A stretch of DNA of 64,000 nucleotides, from contig JASISA010000025.1 of the NCBI GenBank assembly GCA_031771865.1, forward strand, positions 558,001 to 622,000, read 5' to 3'. The number at the start of each line of letters is the position of its first letter. The first letter of the stretch is position 1. Source of the DNA: Nothophaeocryptopus gaeumannii. Its lineage: Eukaryota > Ascomycota > Dothideomycetes > Mycosphaerellales > Mycosphaerellaceae. Below the pieces are notes generated by a model. That model saw only the letters and a program-made list of their open reading frames with translations. It was not told the origin of the DNA and did no database searches. Shown piece after piece: positions 21,921 to 33,321 of the stretch. A program made the translations under genes and the position numbers.

Positions 21921-22235
21921 ATGCCCTCTCCAGCTCTGCCCAAGGATTCGGTTGCTGTGGACTCATTCTCTCACTATTGCATTGGCGGAAAGGTCCCAGA
22001 CACATGTCGAGGCTGCAGCTCTGGTCGGTATGTTGCGAACCAAAGCTATGAGGAAGAAAGTCTGGAGTGCTGATACTGCGGTTACAGAGTCAGAGATGGG
22101 AAGTGCTCTCAATGCAATGACACCATGATTGTCTACAAGCCATGCCAGGCCTGCAACAAATCCCAGACTAGCGACAAGCCCCCGGCTGGCAAGGGTTCCG
22201 GCAATCGACCTCGAATCGATAGCATATTGAACTGA
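21921..22235 (+). CDS. Small Cys-rich protein (84 aa), two exons
   Basis: Exons 21921-22027 and 22088-22235 join over a 60-nt intron with donor GTATGT, branch GCTGATAC and acceptor TTACAG. Without splicing a TGA (in the intron) breaks the frame. Spliced, the product is 84 residues with seven cysteines, mostly as CxxC pairs: CRGC, CSQC and CQAC, plus one Cys in SHYC and one in YKPC. This spacing suggests one small zinc-ribbon-like domain made of two or three knuckles. There is no signal peptide. The tail is basic and Gly/Pro/Ser-rich. No family recognised. The model rests on the good splice signals and on the Cys pattern running through the junction. Confidence 0.6.
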
Positions 22236-22525
22236 GGATGAAATGAGGAACGGCTTTCGCTCCTTTCGAAGTACGGCGATACTTTCACTAATTCCTGATA
22301 CCCGATCTCAAGGTGGCGCAGCTCAAGGACGACTACTGTACATTCTCATTTGTGCGATGACATAGCCGATGCACGAGGAAGTACTACAGAAAGATGATAC
22401 CCACTAACAACTCCAAAGCTTGAAAACGCACTCACTTGCAATAGAATATTCTTTGTTACATCCCTTGATACCCAATGCACTCATCCCATCCAACTCTCCC
22501 CTCACCCACACAGTTTTGTTCCCAC

Positions 22526-24275
22526 CTACTTAAACTGATCCTCCGTAACCCCCTTCCCCATCGCACTCGTACTCGAAATCCCCCCCTGAACCATCTGCAA
22601 CAATCCATCCACATAATTCGCCCCACTCCATTTCTGATGCTTCACCACCTCAACTCCTTCTTCCATTTCCGGCTCCTGCACAATTTCTCCATACGCTCGC
22701 ATCCCGCGCTTCGCATAGTTTTTGGCGAAACGGTCGCTGATGAGAGCTGTGGAGTGTAGGCCAGCGAGGGTGATGAATTGCCAGCAGTAACCGAGAGAGG
22801 CGAGTCGTTTAATGTAAGTTTCTTGGTCGGATGCGGACATGGCGGATTTCCAGTTGAAGGAGGGGGAGAGGTTGTATGCTAGCCTGTGAGGAACCAAGGT
22901 GGTTAGTATGGGTGGGTGGGTGGGTTAGGTGAAAATTCGAGGGTCACGGGGAAGGAGAGGGGCATTAACGTACTTCTGCTCCGGCCAAACAGCATGCACA
23001 CCATCAGCAAACTCCTTCGCCTGTGCGAAATCAGGCAATTTACTCTCCATCCAAATCATATCCGCGTAAGGTGCGTAAGCGCAAGCGCGCATTACGGCGC
23101 ATTGGCAGCCGCCTTGGTATCTGTAGTATCCCTCTCGAGTTCGAGGGGATTCCCAATCGAAATGGACATCAACACCAGTGAGGCCCTTGGCGATGGCGCG
23201 GGCTTCGGAGTTACTCTTGCCCTTGGACTGCTTGTTGAATTCGTCAATGAGGGCTTGCTTGTTGACGTGGACACCGGCGTTGATGGTGTCTGCGACGGCT
23301 TCGTGGAAGAGTTTCAGGCCGGCTTGGGCGTTCCATGCGTCTTCGATTGCTTGGAGTTCGGCGCCGTTCTTGCCTTGTTGCTCGGCAGCGATCATCAGGT
23401 CGTTGAGAGGTTGAAGAGCTGGGTTAGTGGCGCCTTGGATGTAGGCATGGTCGCGGGGGTCGATGGTTGTGGTGATGAGGGTAGCGGCTTCGGAGTCGGT
23501 CCTGGCGACTGCGAGGAGGTCGACGCCCATGATGTCTGCTTGGGCGCGGATAGCGACCAGTCTGTTGATGTGCTCGCTGACTGGGACCAACACCTTTCCT
23601 GCCATGTGTCCGCACTTCTTCGTACCGGGCATTTGGTCCTCGATGTGGATGCCAGCAGCTCCCTTCTCCACGAACAGCTTCGTGAGCTTCATCACCGCAG
23701 TCAGACCTCCGTGTCCGGTATCCGCATCGGCGATGATTGGTCGCAAGAAATCGATGTTTGCAAGCTTCGCTCGGTCTGCAGGTGCAGTTGTCAAACGCTC
23801 TTCACGTTGCTTGCGATCGTGGAAAAGCTGGGCCATGAACAAGTGCTCGACTTTGTTTGGCACGGTAGTATATGGGTAATCAGCAAGATCTGGACCTGGC
23901 TCGTTTGAGGCGGAAGCAGTGCTGGAAGACTGCCATCCCGAGACGTAGACTGTGTCCAGGTACTTGGCCATTTGTGTAACCATGACTGGATCCAAACAGC
24001 CATAGGTGGCGGAAGCTTCCTTGTTCTGCGGATTGTCAGTTTCTCAACAACTACTCAAGTGTGCGCTTACTGACCTGGAAGCGTGCCTCCACAATATTCC
24101 ACAGCTTCTTCGAGATCTGGTTGCTTGGGTACTCGATCTTGATAGTCCCACGTTTTGACACGATCTGCTCAGCAGTGAAAGGTCTGCGTGTATAACGCCA
24201 TCTTGGCTCTGACCACCATTGCTTCAGCTCCTTGACCTCCTCTTGGAATTGCTGCTGCTCCGCGTCACCGGACAT
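22526..24275 (-). CDS. acuD: Isocitrate lyase (glyoxylate cycle)
   Basis: Exons 24075-24275, 22974-24025 and 22526-22883 give 536 residues, the usual fungal length. Introns begin GTCAGT and GTACGT and end CGCAG and CACAG. The catalytic motif KKCGH (residues 203-207, nucleophile Cys205) is intact, as are [17 protein letters not shown] and [10 protein letters not shown]. The enzyme splits isocitrate into glyoxylate and succinate for growth on acetate or fatty acids, normally in glyoxysomes or peroxisomes. The C-terminus ends DQFK, which is not a PTS1, so import must use another signal. The symbol follows Aspergillus usage. A long antisense open frame covers the gene but is a composition effect. 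Confidence 0.95.
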
Positions 24276-26463
24276 GTTTGTAGATATTGGAGGAATGACC
24301 GAGGAAATCGACGCAGCAAGCTTCTTTAGAGTCTCCGCCAGGATGTCGGTGATGCTATGAGCCGCTCTACAATGGATTGATTGCAGACAGGTTCAAGGAC
24401 GAGAGTAAGATGCAGAAGACAATGACTGTAGAGGAGGGGGAGGGACAAGTTTTGTCAATAAACGTCACCGAGGCTCCCAAGCACAGCTCTATGGGAAGAC
24501 TCCGTGGAAACTTAGCTGAGGTAGCTCTGGAAACGCGTTCTACCATGGCTATCCGATCATGCCCGAGCTTTGAGAGGCGCACACCAAGGGCCCAGAGTGC
24601 GCGTGCTGGTCGACAGGTACGGTGGTTTCGAGACCGAGGCCGCACATGCGATGATGCTGAAATCTTGGCCTCGGATGAAAGGACGATCGTGACTGGGCCA
24701 AAGCGTTTGAAAGTTGAAGTCGCAGCTGACTTGCCGCTCTGCCGCCGCGATGTCGGCTGATCCCGTTTCTGGGGTGCGTGAATACTTTCCCGAGGTTCAT
24801 GTCTTGTGGGTGTAGCATGTGAGCCTTATATGGCCAGGCAGTCGGTTTTGGTCCACGGGAACTGACCGAGGAGAGACTGCATCGACGGATGATGGCCTCA
24901 GTGCTCATCGTTCAGGTTCGAACTTTCTCCGAAGACCAACATGAAGACGTGGAGACCCCAGGCGAAGTCGAGGTGTGTGGAGACGTCCTGGAGAATGCTC
25001 CATTCCGCTCCACAAATGAGTCTTTCCAGACTTCAGAGGTGCTGGGTCTCTTGCTTTGCAGGTCTTCCGAGCTCGGTATGGGTTCTCAAGACTGGCGATG
25101 CTTGCTCGACAGAACTAGTTCTATGGCAGAGGCAAAGTTGTTCCTGAGGCATTCGAGCCGCATTCGAGCTCTTGGCTCCCTGCTGCCGCGAGTCTGGTAG
25201 CTCGTTGCGGTTGAATTAGAGGTACCCGACCTGAGCGTTTGCATGTGAGACGAGGAATGCTGTTCGCAGGACTTGTACCAGCGGCTCGCCTCGACCTCAC
25301 CGTTTTGAGGTCGCGGGACCATATATTGGAGGATGGCAAGCTGCGGTCAGCGTTCGCGGCGTGGGTCTTCTGACGCCTCTTCCCACCCTGATTCATCTGC
25401 GGTACATTCTCCATCTCAGATAGACGGTCATTTTATTCAGAAGCCGATGCCGTTAGCCTGCCAAGCCGAACACCGGCAACCACGATCACGCCTTTGGGAG
25501 CACATTGATGAGCTTCAACTTCAACACCAATCTCCGCAGCCACGTCGAGTCTTTGAACGAGGTGGAGTGACAGTGCCGCAGTCGTGCGTCCGGCACATTT
25601 CCTTGCCTGCCTTGCCTTTTGCAGCACAGGAAATCGTCGGCGCAGGACATTCAACGATACCATGCAGAACCAAAGACTGTTTGGCGCAAACAAGCCTCTG
25701 GCGTGCGAGAGCATCGGAAAACCGGCACAGGTCCACAGCGGTATCAAGACCGCGTGACGGTGAAGGCGGCCTATCAAACAATGACGGCCGCAGCGACACG
25801 GAGTCAGACAGCACTGTAGTACGATTGCGAGATCGAAACGCCGACGGGGCTTGCGTACAATCACATTGACGGGACCGAACACGGCTTGCAATTGGCTTGA
25901 TAGAGCTGGCCTGGCCTGGCCTTGTACAGCTTCAATGCCAAGTGCATGTACAGTACAGCATTCAAAGCACTCTGTTGATTGAAGCTAGCGTGCAGTCCGA
26001 CCCTGGCCTGCAGCGGCCCTACTGGCAAATCGTGCATTTCGTTCCGCCTTTTGCGGGCAAGCAGAATTGCCGAAGACTCCATCTCCACTTCGAGGGCGAG
26101 GAAAATGGCAGGTCCTTCTCGCTTCACCGCAGCTGCCCAACGTCGAACCTGCCCGGCACCCTCGTCCTGCCTCGTTCCCAATGGAAAGAATTTTGCTCAT
26201 ACCTGTATCCGGCTTGTGAGTAGATCACAGACCCTGAGAGTTTTCTTTTCCCTTCCCTAGATCAGGTACCTACTAGGACAGCATCACAACACATACATTT
26301 GCAAAGCTTCGTTGGCGGACCGTCATTTCTACTCCGCTCTTAACGCCGGGTATTGTTAATACAGTGCGAGTGAGAAAGCTCCTGCGTTAGCAGACCTCAT
26401 TGAGCATCATCTCCCATCTCTTTTATTCTCTCCGCGTCGAGCTCATCAGGAGTCCACCGCAAC
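24276..26463. other. Long intergenic stretch, no gene supported
   Basis: About 2.2 kb between divergent genes, isocitrate lyase and an MFS transporter. Several 100-180-codon frames overlap on both strands (for example plus 25333-25869) and none shows a family motif or clear splice structure. A TTCGAA palindrome-like B-box at about 24914 is not part of a tRNA fold. Confidence 0.45.
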
Positions 26464-28431
26464 ATGGATCCCGAAAAATCAATAGCGAAAGAGGCTGTCG
26501 TCTCAGAACGAAGGGCATCGCATATGTCAATTGAGGATCCGTTATCGCCAGTCTCTTTCTCTTCAGATAGCATTTCATTAGCATCACGGCCTTCACGACA
26601 CTCACGGTTCAGTCACGACAGTAGAGAGTTCGCAAACGATGGACTCCAGCGACACATTTCCCGGGCTTCATCGACCAACGCCGTTGGTGGCGTTGTACCG
26701 ACAGTCGAGCGAACATGGACTCAAAATACCACAGGAACCACTGGAACCCAAGATATGGCCTTCGAGGTCGACTTCGAGGATGACGAAAAAGCGAATCCGC
26801 AGAACTGGCCTTTATGGTTCAAAAGCGTGGTCATCATGATCTTCAGCTATTCAACGACTTGCACGGTATTGTACTCGACTTCGTACACATCAGCTATCCC
26901 TGGTATGATGGCGGAGTTTGGAATTTCAGAAAACGAAGGTATCCTCGGCGTGACGACGTACCTGCTGGGCATGGCGGCAGGATCAGTCGTTCTCGCTCCT
27001 CTTTCGGAAATGTACGGGCGAAGACCGGTCTACCTGATAGTGCTGTTCTCCTTTGTGGTGTTTGTGATACCGTGTGCGCTTGCAAAGAACATCGCGACGA
27101 TTTTGGCGGTCCGGTTTCTGGGAGCTTTTTGCGCCGCGGCCATGATCAGTAACGCGCCGGGAACGGTCAACGACATAGTGGACGAGGATCATAGAGCGCT
27201 CGCGTTTTCAGTCTGGTCGATTGGACCCATGAATGGGCCTGTCATTGGTCCTGTACGTACTGATGAAGAGGCATTGCAGAGTCTGAAGGCCGTGCTGACT
27301 GTGTCTTCAGGTCGTTGGAGGATTCGTGTATCAATATATGGGTTGGCGTTGGACAAACTGGGTGGTGGTGATCGTCAGCGGCCTTGCTTCGATACTGGTA
27401 GCTCTCGTTCCTGAGACATACGCGCCGGCATTGCTCCGGAAAAGGGCAATGAAGAAACGGCAAGAAACTGGCGACGATAGCTGGTGGAGCCGTTACGACG
27501 ATGCCTTGGCGTTCTGGCCGCTGCTCAAAGTGAACTTGTCCAGACCTTTCATCTTGATGGTGACCGAGCCAATCTGGTAAGTGCTGCTTAATACTTGAGT
27601 AGATCCTAGAGTCCAGCTGACCGTCCATGTAGCATCTTCTGGGATATTTACATCGCGCTCGTGTACGGCGTCCTCTACATCTGCTTCGTTGCCTACCCGA
27701 TTGTGTTCACCGATCTGAGAGGGTGGACGCCAGGTTTCACCGGTCTATCCTTCACTGGCATAGGAGTCGGGTCAATGATCCTCATCGTCTGCGAACCTCT
27801 GATCCGTCGAATGATCAATGCACACAAGCACGACCCGGAAACCGGCCGTCCTTATCCTGAAGCCATGGTCAGCGTTGTTTGCATCGCAGCCGTCCTGTTA
27901 CCCGTCGGAGAGATTTGGTTTGCTTGGTCTTGCACACCCAATGTGCACTGGATCGTGCCGATCCTAGGTGGCATACCTTTTGGCATGGGCAACGCGGGTG
28001 TGTTCATCTACGCGTCAAATTATTTGGTCCAAAGCTACGGCATCTACGCAGCTTCTGCACTGGGCGGCAATGCTGTGCTGAGATCAATAATGGGTGCCAC
28101 ACTTCCATTGGCAGGACCGTCCCTGTACCGCACGCTTGGCGCAAACTGGGCCGGGACACTGTTAGCCTTGCTGGAGGCCCTTTGTATCCCGATCCCATTC
28201 GTTTTCTACCGGTATGGACACAAGATAAGAGAAAAGTCCACCTTGATCCGGAGCATGGCCGAAGACCAAAGAAGGCGAGACGAGAAGGAGCGACGAGCTG
28301 AAGAGCAGCTTACTAGGCGAGCGGAAGCAGAGGCCGCTGCTGGAGCTGCGATGGCTGGTGGTGAAGTGGCCTTGGACGAGAGCTTCGACACGGAAAAGGA
28401 TGTCGAGAAGACGGGAGACCGTATGCATTGA
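26464..28431 (+). CDS. MFS drug:H+ antiporter, DHA1 type
   Basis: Exons 26464-27252, 27311-27576 and 27633-28431, 617 residues. Introns are GTACGT...TTCAG and GTAAGT...TGTAG and both keep frame. A Ser/Arg-rich cytosolic N-terminus of about 110 residues precedes the first helix. The loop 2-3 motif A appears as LAPLSEMYGRRPVYL. WSIGPMNGPVIGPVVGGFVYQ is the antiporter motif C region of helix 5, rebuilt across intron 1. About 12 helices are expected. The C-terminal tail is Glu/Arg-rich and charged. This group exports polyamines, azoles or fungal metabolites at the plasma membrane; the substrate is unknown. Confidence 0.87.
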
Positions 28432-28971
28432 GATTAACAAAAGACTTGTGTGAGAAGAAAGCGAATGTTTGAAGCATAGCGCCGGTGTCTGCTGGGTCAC
28501 AATAATGCATTGGAGGCGACCGGATGAGGTGTACGCCTGCGAGATGAGAAACGACATAGGATGGCGGCGGAAGCACCGGACCAACCCAGAGATAGCAAGT
28601 AATGAGGAGAATGGATCCGAGACAATATGCTGATGCATCTCACATGTGAAGAGCTTGTTGCAGCTGATAACATGGCAGATCGTTGATAATAGGACGTGGA
28701 TTGATACTCCAGAGAGACACAGGCTGTCGGTCATCCCAGCCTGCTCTTTTTCAGCCAATCAGAACTCACAATATCGGCCCCTTGAACAACGGTAACCTCG
28801 ATCGACTGACACGTTTGAGTTCTTGATCTCACCTCACCTCTTCCGTCTTCAACAACACTCGAGGACCGTCAAACGTGACAACCTAGACCTCTAACTACTC
28901 ACCAAGTCAACGACAAGTTCAACAGTTTCACGCCACGCGAACAACGACGCGCTGAACTTGCACGCGTCAAG
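28432..28971. other. Intergenic, no gene seen
   Basis: About 540 bp. The last 150 bp is C/A-rich with repeated CAAC and resembles a 5' leader for the small gene at 28972. Confidence 0.45.
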
Positions 28972-29319
28972 ATGCATGCCACCAATTCCTCCGGAAGCGA
29001 CGTGGACATGGTCAGCATGCCATATATTGGTCATCACGCGAGCAACGAGCGAACGATCAATCCAACCTATTTCATCTCACAATCACATAACCTCCGCGCG
29101 CTTCTCGCAAAGATGGCCCAGGAATCTTCGACAGCGGCCACGCCAGAGGCGTGTATCGAGTATCTGCAACTCACAGACATCATATCATCCCTTCATCAAG
29201 AGGCACAGCTGTACAGCATCTTGGGCGTCGATGAACTTCACAGACGACAGCCCCACATATGCTCTTTCATCAGCAAATTTGAAGCCATTCAGTCGGTCGT
29301 CGGTGACTGGAACGACTGA
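28972..29319 (+). CDS. Small hypothetical protein (115 aa), exon structure uncertain
   Basis: An open frame of 115 codons begins after a leader-like C/A-rich stretch. The translation has a helical core (SQSHNLRALLAKMAQES, EACIEYLQLTDIISSLHQEAQLYSILG) and no motif or signal peptide. Directly after it, in a different frame, 29337-29535 stays open after a CACAG acceptor-like site and reads coding-like text: basic first (SRKRSRTL), then FSGPFAEMIPLDAYEKRE ending WWNEPFCD. The two may be exons of one gene, but I found no good donor in the right phase. No function assigned. Confidence 0.42.
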   Translation: MHATNSSGSDVDMVSMPYIGHHASNERTINPTYFISQSHNLRALLAKMAQESSTAATPEACIEYLQLTDIISSLHQEAQLYSILGVDELHRRQPHICSFISKFEAIQSVVGDWND

Positions 29320-29623
29320 CTCGCACCACAGACCAAATCGGCCTCTCGAAAAAGAAGCAGAACCCTGACGGATCATGAGGAGTCTTCCCGTGGGATCAGA
29401 CAGCGTATGCAGCCGGAGACCGACCATGCGCTCAAGATGGCGCCAGTGTTTAGCGGACCTTTCGCAGAGATGATCCCGCTGGATGCTTACGAGAAACGCG
29501 AGACGCCTTGGTGGAATGAGCCGTTCTGCGATTGAGCTACAACCAACATCGAGCATTGCTGCGGACCCGGATGGTTGAATGTCTACGGCATTAAGAGACG
29601 CCATGGACCCCATGGGAACATCT

Positions 29624-30520
29624 TCAATGCGAGTGCTTCCAGATCGACACATAATCCTTACCCTTGCCAGCATTATGCGTGCGCTCCGGCATGTAGTGAG
29701 CGACGCGAATTAGAGCGCTGTCACTCTGCTCACCGCCTGAGCCTTCACGGACAACTCCAGCCTGCTCGTACTCTACTTCTTGCCCGGGCTGTTTGAATAG
29801 CTCTTCGTATAGCTGCGACGACAAGCCATGAGGCGGGCCACCTTCTTTAGGATCTTTGCCTGCTACAAATTAGTTGTCAAGGTCAATTGGGTCTGCTATA
29901 CACGACCTACCAAGTGGCCACTCTAAGCAAATCAAGTGTCCTTTATCGGTTGGTCCTAGCAGCACACTCATCCGCTTTGCCCAGCGACTTCGAGCTTCTG
30001 GAGGCAACGCGCAAAGGAACGTATAGTCGAAGATTAAATCGAAGTCTGCACCATTCGTGTGCTTGAGCCAGTCATCCTGAAAGAAGTCATCCTTGATGAA
30101 GCTGGTGGTACCACGTCCGATGTCCGACCCAAACGCCGAATATGGCTCCAGATCTCCCGATCCCTCCTGCATCTTCTTGGCAGCATCAAGCGCTGTCTGC
30201 GAGCCATCGAGGCCGTACACATCGTAGCCCAGGGATGCCAGCAGGAGTACATCATACCCACGGCCGCATCCTGGAACCAGCGCACGCTTGCGTTGCCCTC
30301 CAATATCTATTGGTGCCCCGAAGATATCCGCATGTTCCACGACTGCGTCTCTCAATGCTAAGCTTGGTCCTGCCCTGTCCCATGGAGTCGTTCCTTCCTG
30401 CCAGAGAGATTCCCAGTGGTCGATGTGTGTGTCAGCAGGCTGATTCAAAAACTTCTCCTTCAGCTTTGCCCTATCCGAGTCTGCCATGAAGCCGGTCTTC
30501 CAAACCTTGCGTTCCGCCAT
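29624..30520 (-). CDS. TPMT-family thiol/halide methyltransferase
   Basis: Exons 29911-30520 and 29624-29859, 281 residues. The SAM-binding motif I is ALVPGCGRGYDVLLLASLG (residues 80-98), followed by YGLDGS. HWESLWQEGTTPWDRAGPSLAL and LIFDYTFLCALPPEARSRWA are typical of the plant HOL/fungal thiol methyltransferase branch of the TPMT family. Such enzymes move a methyl group from SAM to thiols, bisulfide, thiocyanate or halides in the cytosol. The intron (donor GTAGGT) ends in TAGCAG, a tandem acceptor. Using either AG keeps frame and adds or removes one Ala after EWPL. The ATG at 30520 begins MAERKVWKTGF; upstream in-frame codons are open but unlike the family. Confidence 0.83.
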
Positions 30521-31401
30521 GTTAGCCGTTGAGCGTAGCGTACAGAACAAGATAGGCAAGTCTTGAGTTCCAAGTAGGTTGCAGGAAGGAGTGCATGGCG
30601 CAGACCAAACATCAGCATCGTCAAGCACTCACCAAGCGTTATGTCCTAGCGGCCGTTACTGATCATCGAGCACCCGAGAGAGCGTTCAATAAAATCACAG
30701 CAGATTCCTTCAAGGTCGCCGCCGGCTCTTATGCTTATCCCGACGTCGACTCTCTGTCAACCGCACACTAGATCCTCAGCACGGCCGTGGCACTGCGTTG
30801 CCGTTCGAATCGTTGATTGCCGTCACCAGATCATGCACAAGGCATTGCAGGATCACGCAAGAGGCGGACCCGTATGGTCACGCCGCAAGTCCAGATCGTA
30901 AAGCTCTGAAAAGAGCCCCGCACATTGATTGGACACACCTCAGGAATCTCTCGCATGCACGGCACGGCACTGCAATAGCTTCTCTCCCCTCATTTTGAGT
31001 TTCACACCAAAACCCCGGTTTCGGCGAATCGGCCTCCCAGCTTCAGCAGCACGGCAATCGGCACCGTACATGCAGAAAATGATCTTGACTATAGACGCCA
31101 CTGCAAACTGTTTACATGGCGTTAAGCGATTATCATCGAAACAGGCGGACAAACACCCGCTCGCGCCGTTCAGATGGGGACGAGGTAAGTAGTTCTTGGC
31201 CTATCTTATACCTTTAACTTGACTCTTTGAATACATTCTTTGCGTGAGCATTACTTTCAGCGACGGCAATATAAAGTGTTTTCTGGGGGTTCGTGTCTTT
31301 CTTCGGCTGTAGCGTTTGGATGACGGCAGAACGACTCTTGGCATTCGCGACAGCACAGGACATCACTTGATTCGAACCTGCATCAGTTCGCAGGAGCCAA
31401 G
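30521..31401. other. Divergent intergenic region
   Basis: About 880 bp between the methyltransferase and an MFS gene. A TTCGAATC box at about 31370 (minus) is not in a tRNA context. No gene supported. Confidence 0.45.
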
Positions 31402-33303
31402 ATGGGCCGCGAAGAAGACAAGGATCATGATAGAGGGACCTCAGACCCAGAGAAGACAGACATGGATCGTGACCTCGAGAAGACGGAGTCCTCAGAAGAA
31501 GAGTACTCCCTACCCAGCAGACCGCCCACGGCCATCACCAAGGAACCAGATGTCGAGACAGCAGTACCACAGGACGATGACATCGAACGCTTCCCTCGCA
31601 GAGGCCGACAAGACTCCGCCTCCTCTCGCTTCTCATCAGACTCGCAACGCACAATTTCAGACCCAGACATCCACGGCTACACCCACGACCACCAAGTCCC
31701 CACCCACGAACGAACGCGCAGCCGCGCCTCTCGAGCCCGTTCCCGAGCCCAATCTTCCGTCCGCTCAATCCGCCGGGACGCAGTAAAGGTCCCCCGCGAT
31801 CAAAGGCGCGGCTGGCTAGCCCGCTTCTGCCTCATGGACGAAGTAACAAACCCCTACGACTATACCCGGAAGACGAAATGGACTATAACCGCCATAGTCG
31901 CTTTGGCAGGTGCCGCAGCACCTATGGGCTCCTCAATCGTGCTTCCGGCTTTAGGCGACATAACCGCAGAATTTCATTCCACGGCGACGATAGCGAATTT
32001 GTCTGTGGCGATGTATATGTTGGCCATGTCGATTTTCCCGTTATGGTGGTCAAGTTTTTCTGAGACGTTGGGGAGGAGGACGATTTATGTGATTAGTTTC
32101 TTCCTCTTCCTTGTTTTCAACATTCTTGCGGCTGTTAGTACGAGTATGGCCATGTTTATCGTTATGAGATTACTCTCCGGAGGAGCCGCAGCAAGCGTGC
32201 AGGCGGTGGGCGGAGGGACGATTGCAGATGTATGGGAGACGAAAGAACGGGGTGTTGCAATGGGAATTTTCTACCTTGGGCCTTTGTGTGGACCGCTTTT
32301 GTCCCCGATTTTGGGAGGTGTGTTTGCGCAGACGCTGGGATGGAGATCAGCGCAATGGTATCTCGCAATCTTCGCCGGGCTTCTCTGGATCTTCATCGTG
32401 CTGGCCTTACCAGAAACTCTTCGACAACGACGATCGATAGCTGCTGAAGCGGAGCAAGAAGCCGTCGAGGAGACCGGAACCGTGGACGAAAAAGGCCAAA
32501 CCCGACCAGAATTAGGACGAACGACCACGAAACAATCAGTCATACAAATCAAAACAAGGAAATACTGGCTCATGGTCAAGAGAGCTCTATTCGACCCCCT
32601 CCGCATCATCCTCTATCTCCAATTCCCAGCCGTCACTCTCCTGGTCCTCTACGCATCCGTGACCTTCGCTTCGCTGTACATTCTCAACATCTCCGTCCAG
32701 CACACCTACTCCAAAGCACCCTACAACTACAACGCCATCATCATCGGCTGCCTCTACATCCCCAATAGCGTGGGATATTTCCTGGCATCAATTTTCGGCG
32801 GACGCTGGGTCGATCGTATTATGCATCGCGAAGCTCGCAAGGCAGGTCGGTATGACGAGAAGGGCCATCTGATGTTCCTTCCAGAGGACCGGATGAAAGA
32901 GAACGCATGGCTTGGAGCTCTCCTATATCCTGCTTGTTTGCTCTGGTACGGATGGGTATCCGAATACCACATCAACGTAGCAGCGGCTTTGGTTGCCAAC
33001 TTCTTCTTTGGAATTGGGAGTATGCTCATCTTCGCGCTGGTCACCACGATGTTGACTGAGTTCATGCCTCGCAAAGCCAGCAGTGGAATTGCCTTGAACA
33101 ATTTCATCCGGAACATCTTATCGTGCGTTGGCATTGTCGTGACCGAGCCCCTGATCAACGCCATCGGAGACGGCTGGCTTTTCACCATTCTGGGGCTTAT
33201 CGCTTTCGTGAGTGGGATGGCGATGCTCTGGGCGATGAAGGTCTGGGGCCCGCGCTGGAGGATCGTAATGGATCAGCGTTTGGATAAAGTAATGGGAGAG
33301 TGA
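31402..33303 (+). CDS. MFS transporter, DHA1 type, intronless
   Basis: A single frame of 633 residues. The first 140 are cytosolic, Asp/Glu- then Ser/Arg-rich (RSRASRARSRAQSS). Helix 1 begins near TITAIVALAGAAAPMGSS. Motif A is seen as SSFSETLGRRTIY between helices 2 and 3, and helix 5 has FYLGPLCGPLLSPILGG (motif C). A long central loop (about 60 residues) separates the two six-helix halves. The GRWVDRIMHREARKAG loop mirrors motif A in the second half. This is typical of fungal Tpo1/Qdr-like multidrug or polyamine antiporters in the plasma membrane. It is a different subtype from the transporter at 26464; substrate unknown. Confidence 0.87.
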   Translation: MGREEDKDHDRGTSDPEKTDMDRDLEKTESSEEEYSLPSRPPTAITKEPDVETAVPQDDDIERFPRRGRQDSASSRFSSDSQRTISDPDIHGYTHDHQVPTHERTRSRASRARSRAQSSVRSIRRDAVKVPRDQRRGWLARFCLMDEVTNPYDYTRKTKWTITAIVALAGAAAPMGSSIVLPALGDITAEFHSTATIANLSVAMYMLAMSIFPLWWSSFSETLGRRTIYVISFFLFLVFNILAAVSTSMAMFIVMRLLSGGAAASVQAVGGGTIADVWETKERGVAMGIFYLGPLCGPLLSPILGGVFAQTLGWRSAQWYLAIFAGLLWIFIVLALPETLRQRRSIAAEAEQEAVEETGTVDEKGQTRPELGRTTTKQSVIQIKTRKYWLMVKRALFDPLRIILYLQFPAVTLLVLYASVTFASLYILNISVQHTYSKAPYNYNAIIIGCLYIPNSVGYFLASIFGGRWVDRIMHREARKAGRYDEKGHLMFLPEDRMKENAWLGALLYPACLLWYGWVSEYHINVAAALVANFFFGIGSMLIFALVTTMLTEFMPRKASSGIALNNFIRNILSCVGIVVTEPLINAIGDGWLFTILGLIAFVSGMAMLWAMKVWGPRWRIVMDQRLDKVMGE

Positions 33304-33321
33304 GATGAGATTGCTTACCTG

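Noticed and set aside
22916..23908. 330-codon open frame antisense to isocitrate lyase
   Set aside because: It is an antisense shadow caused by codon bias of a highly expressed gene; the translation is Val/Asp/Cys-rich and has no motif.
25333..25869. 178-codon frame in the isocitrate lyase/MFS spacer
   Set aside because: Low-complexity His/Ser/Arg-rich text, with a similar frame on the other strand; no evidence of a gene.
31365..31385. GGTTCGAATC-like B-box on the minus strand
   Set aside because: The flanks do not pair as a T-arm and no A-box or anticodon arm is visible, so no tRNA.
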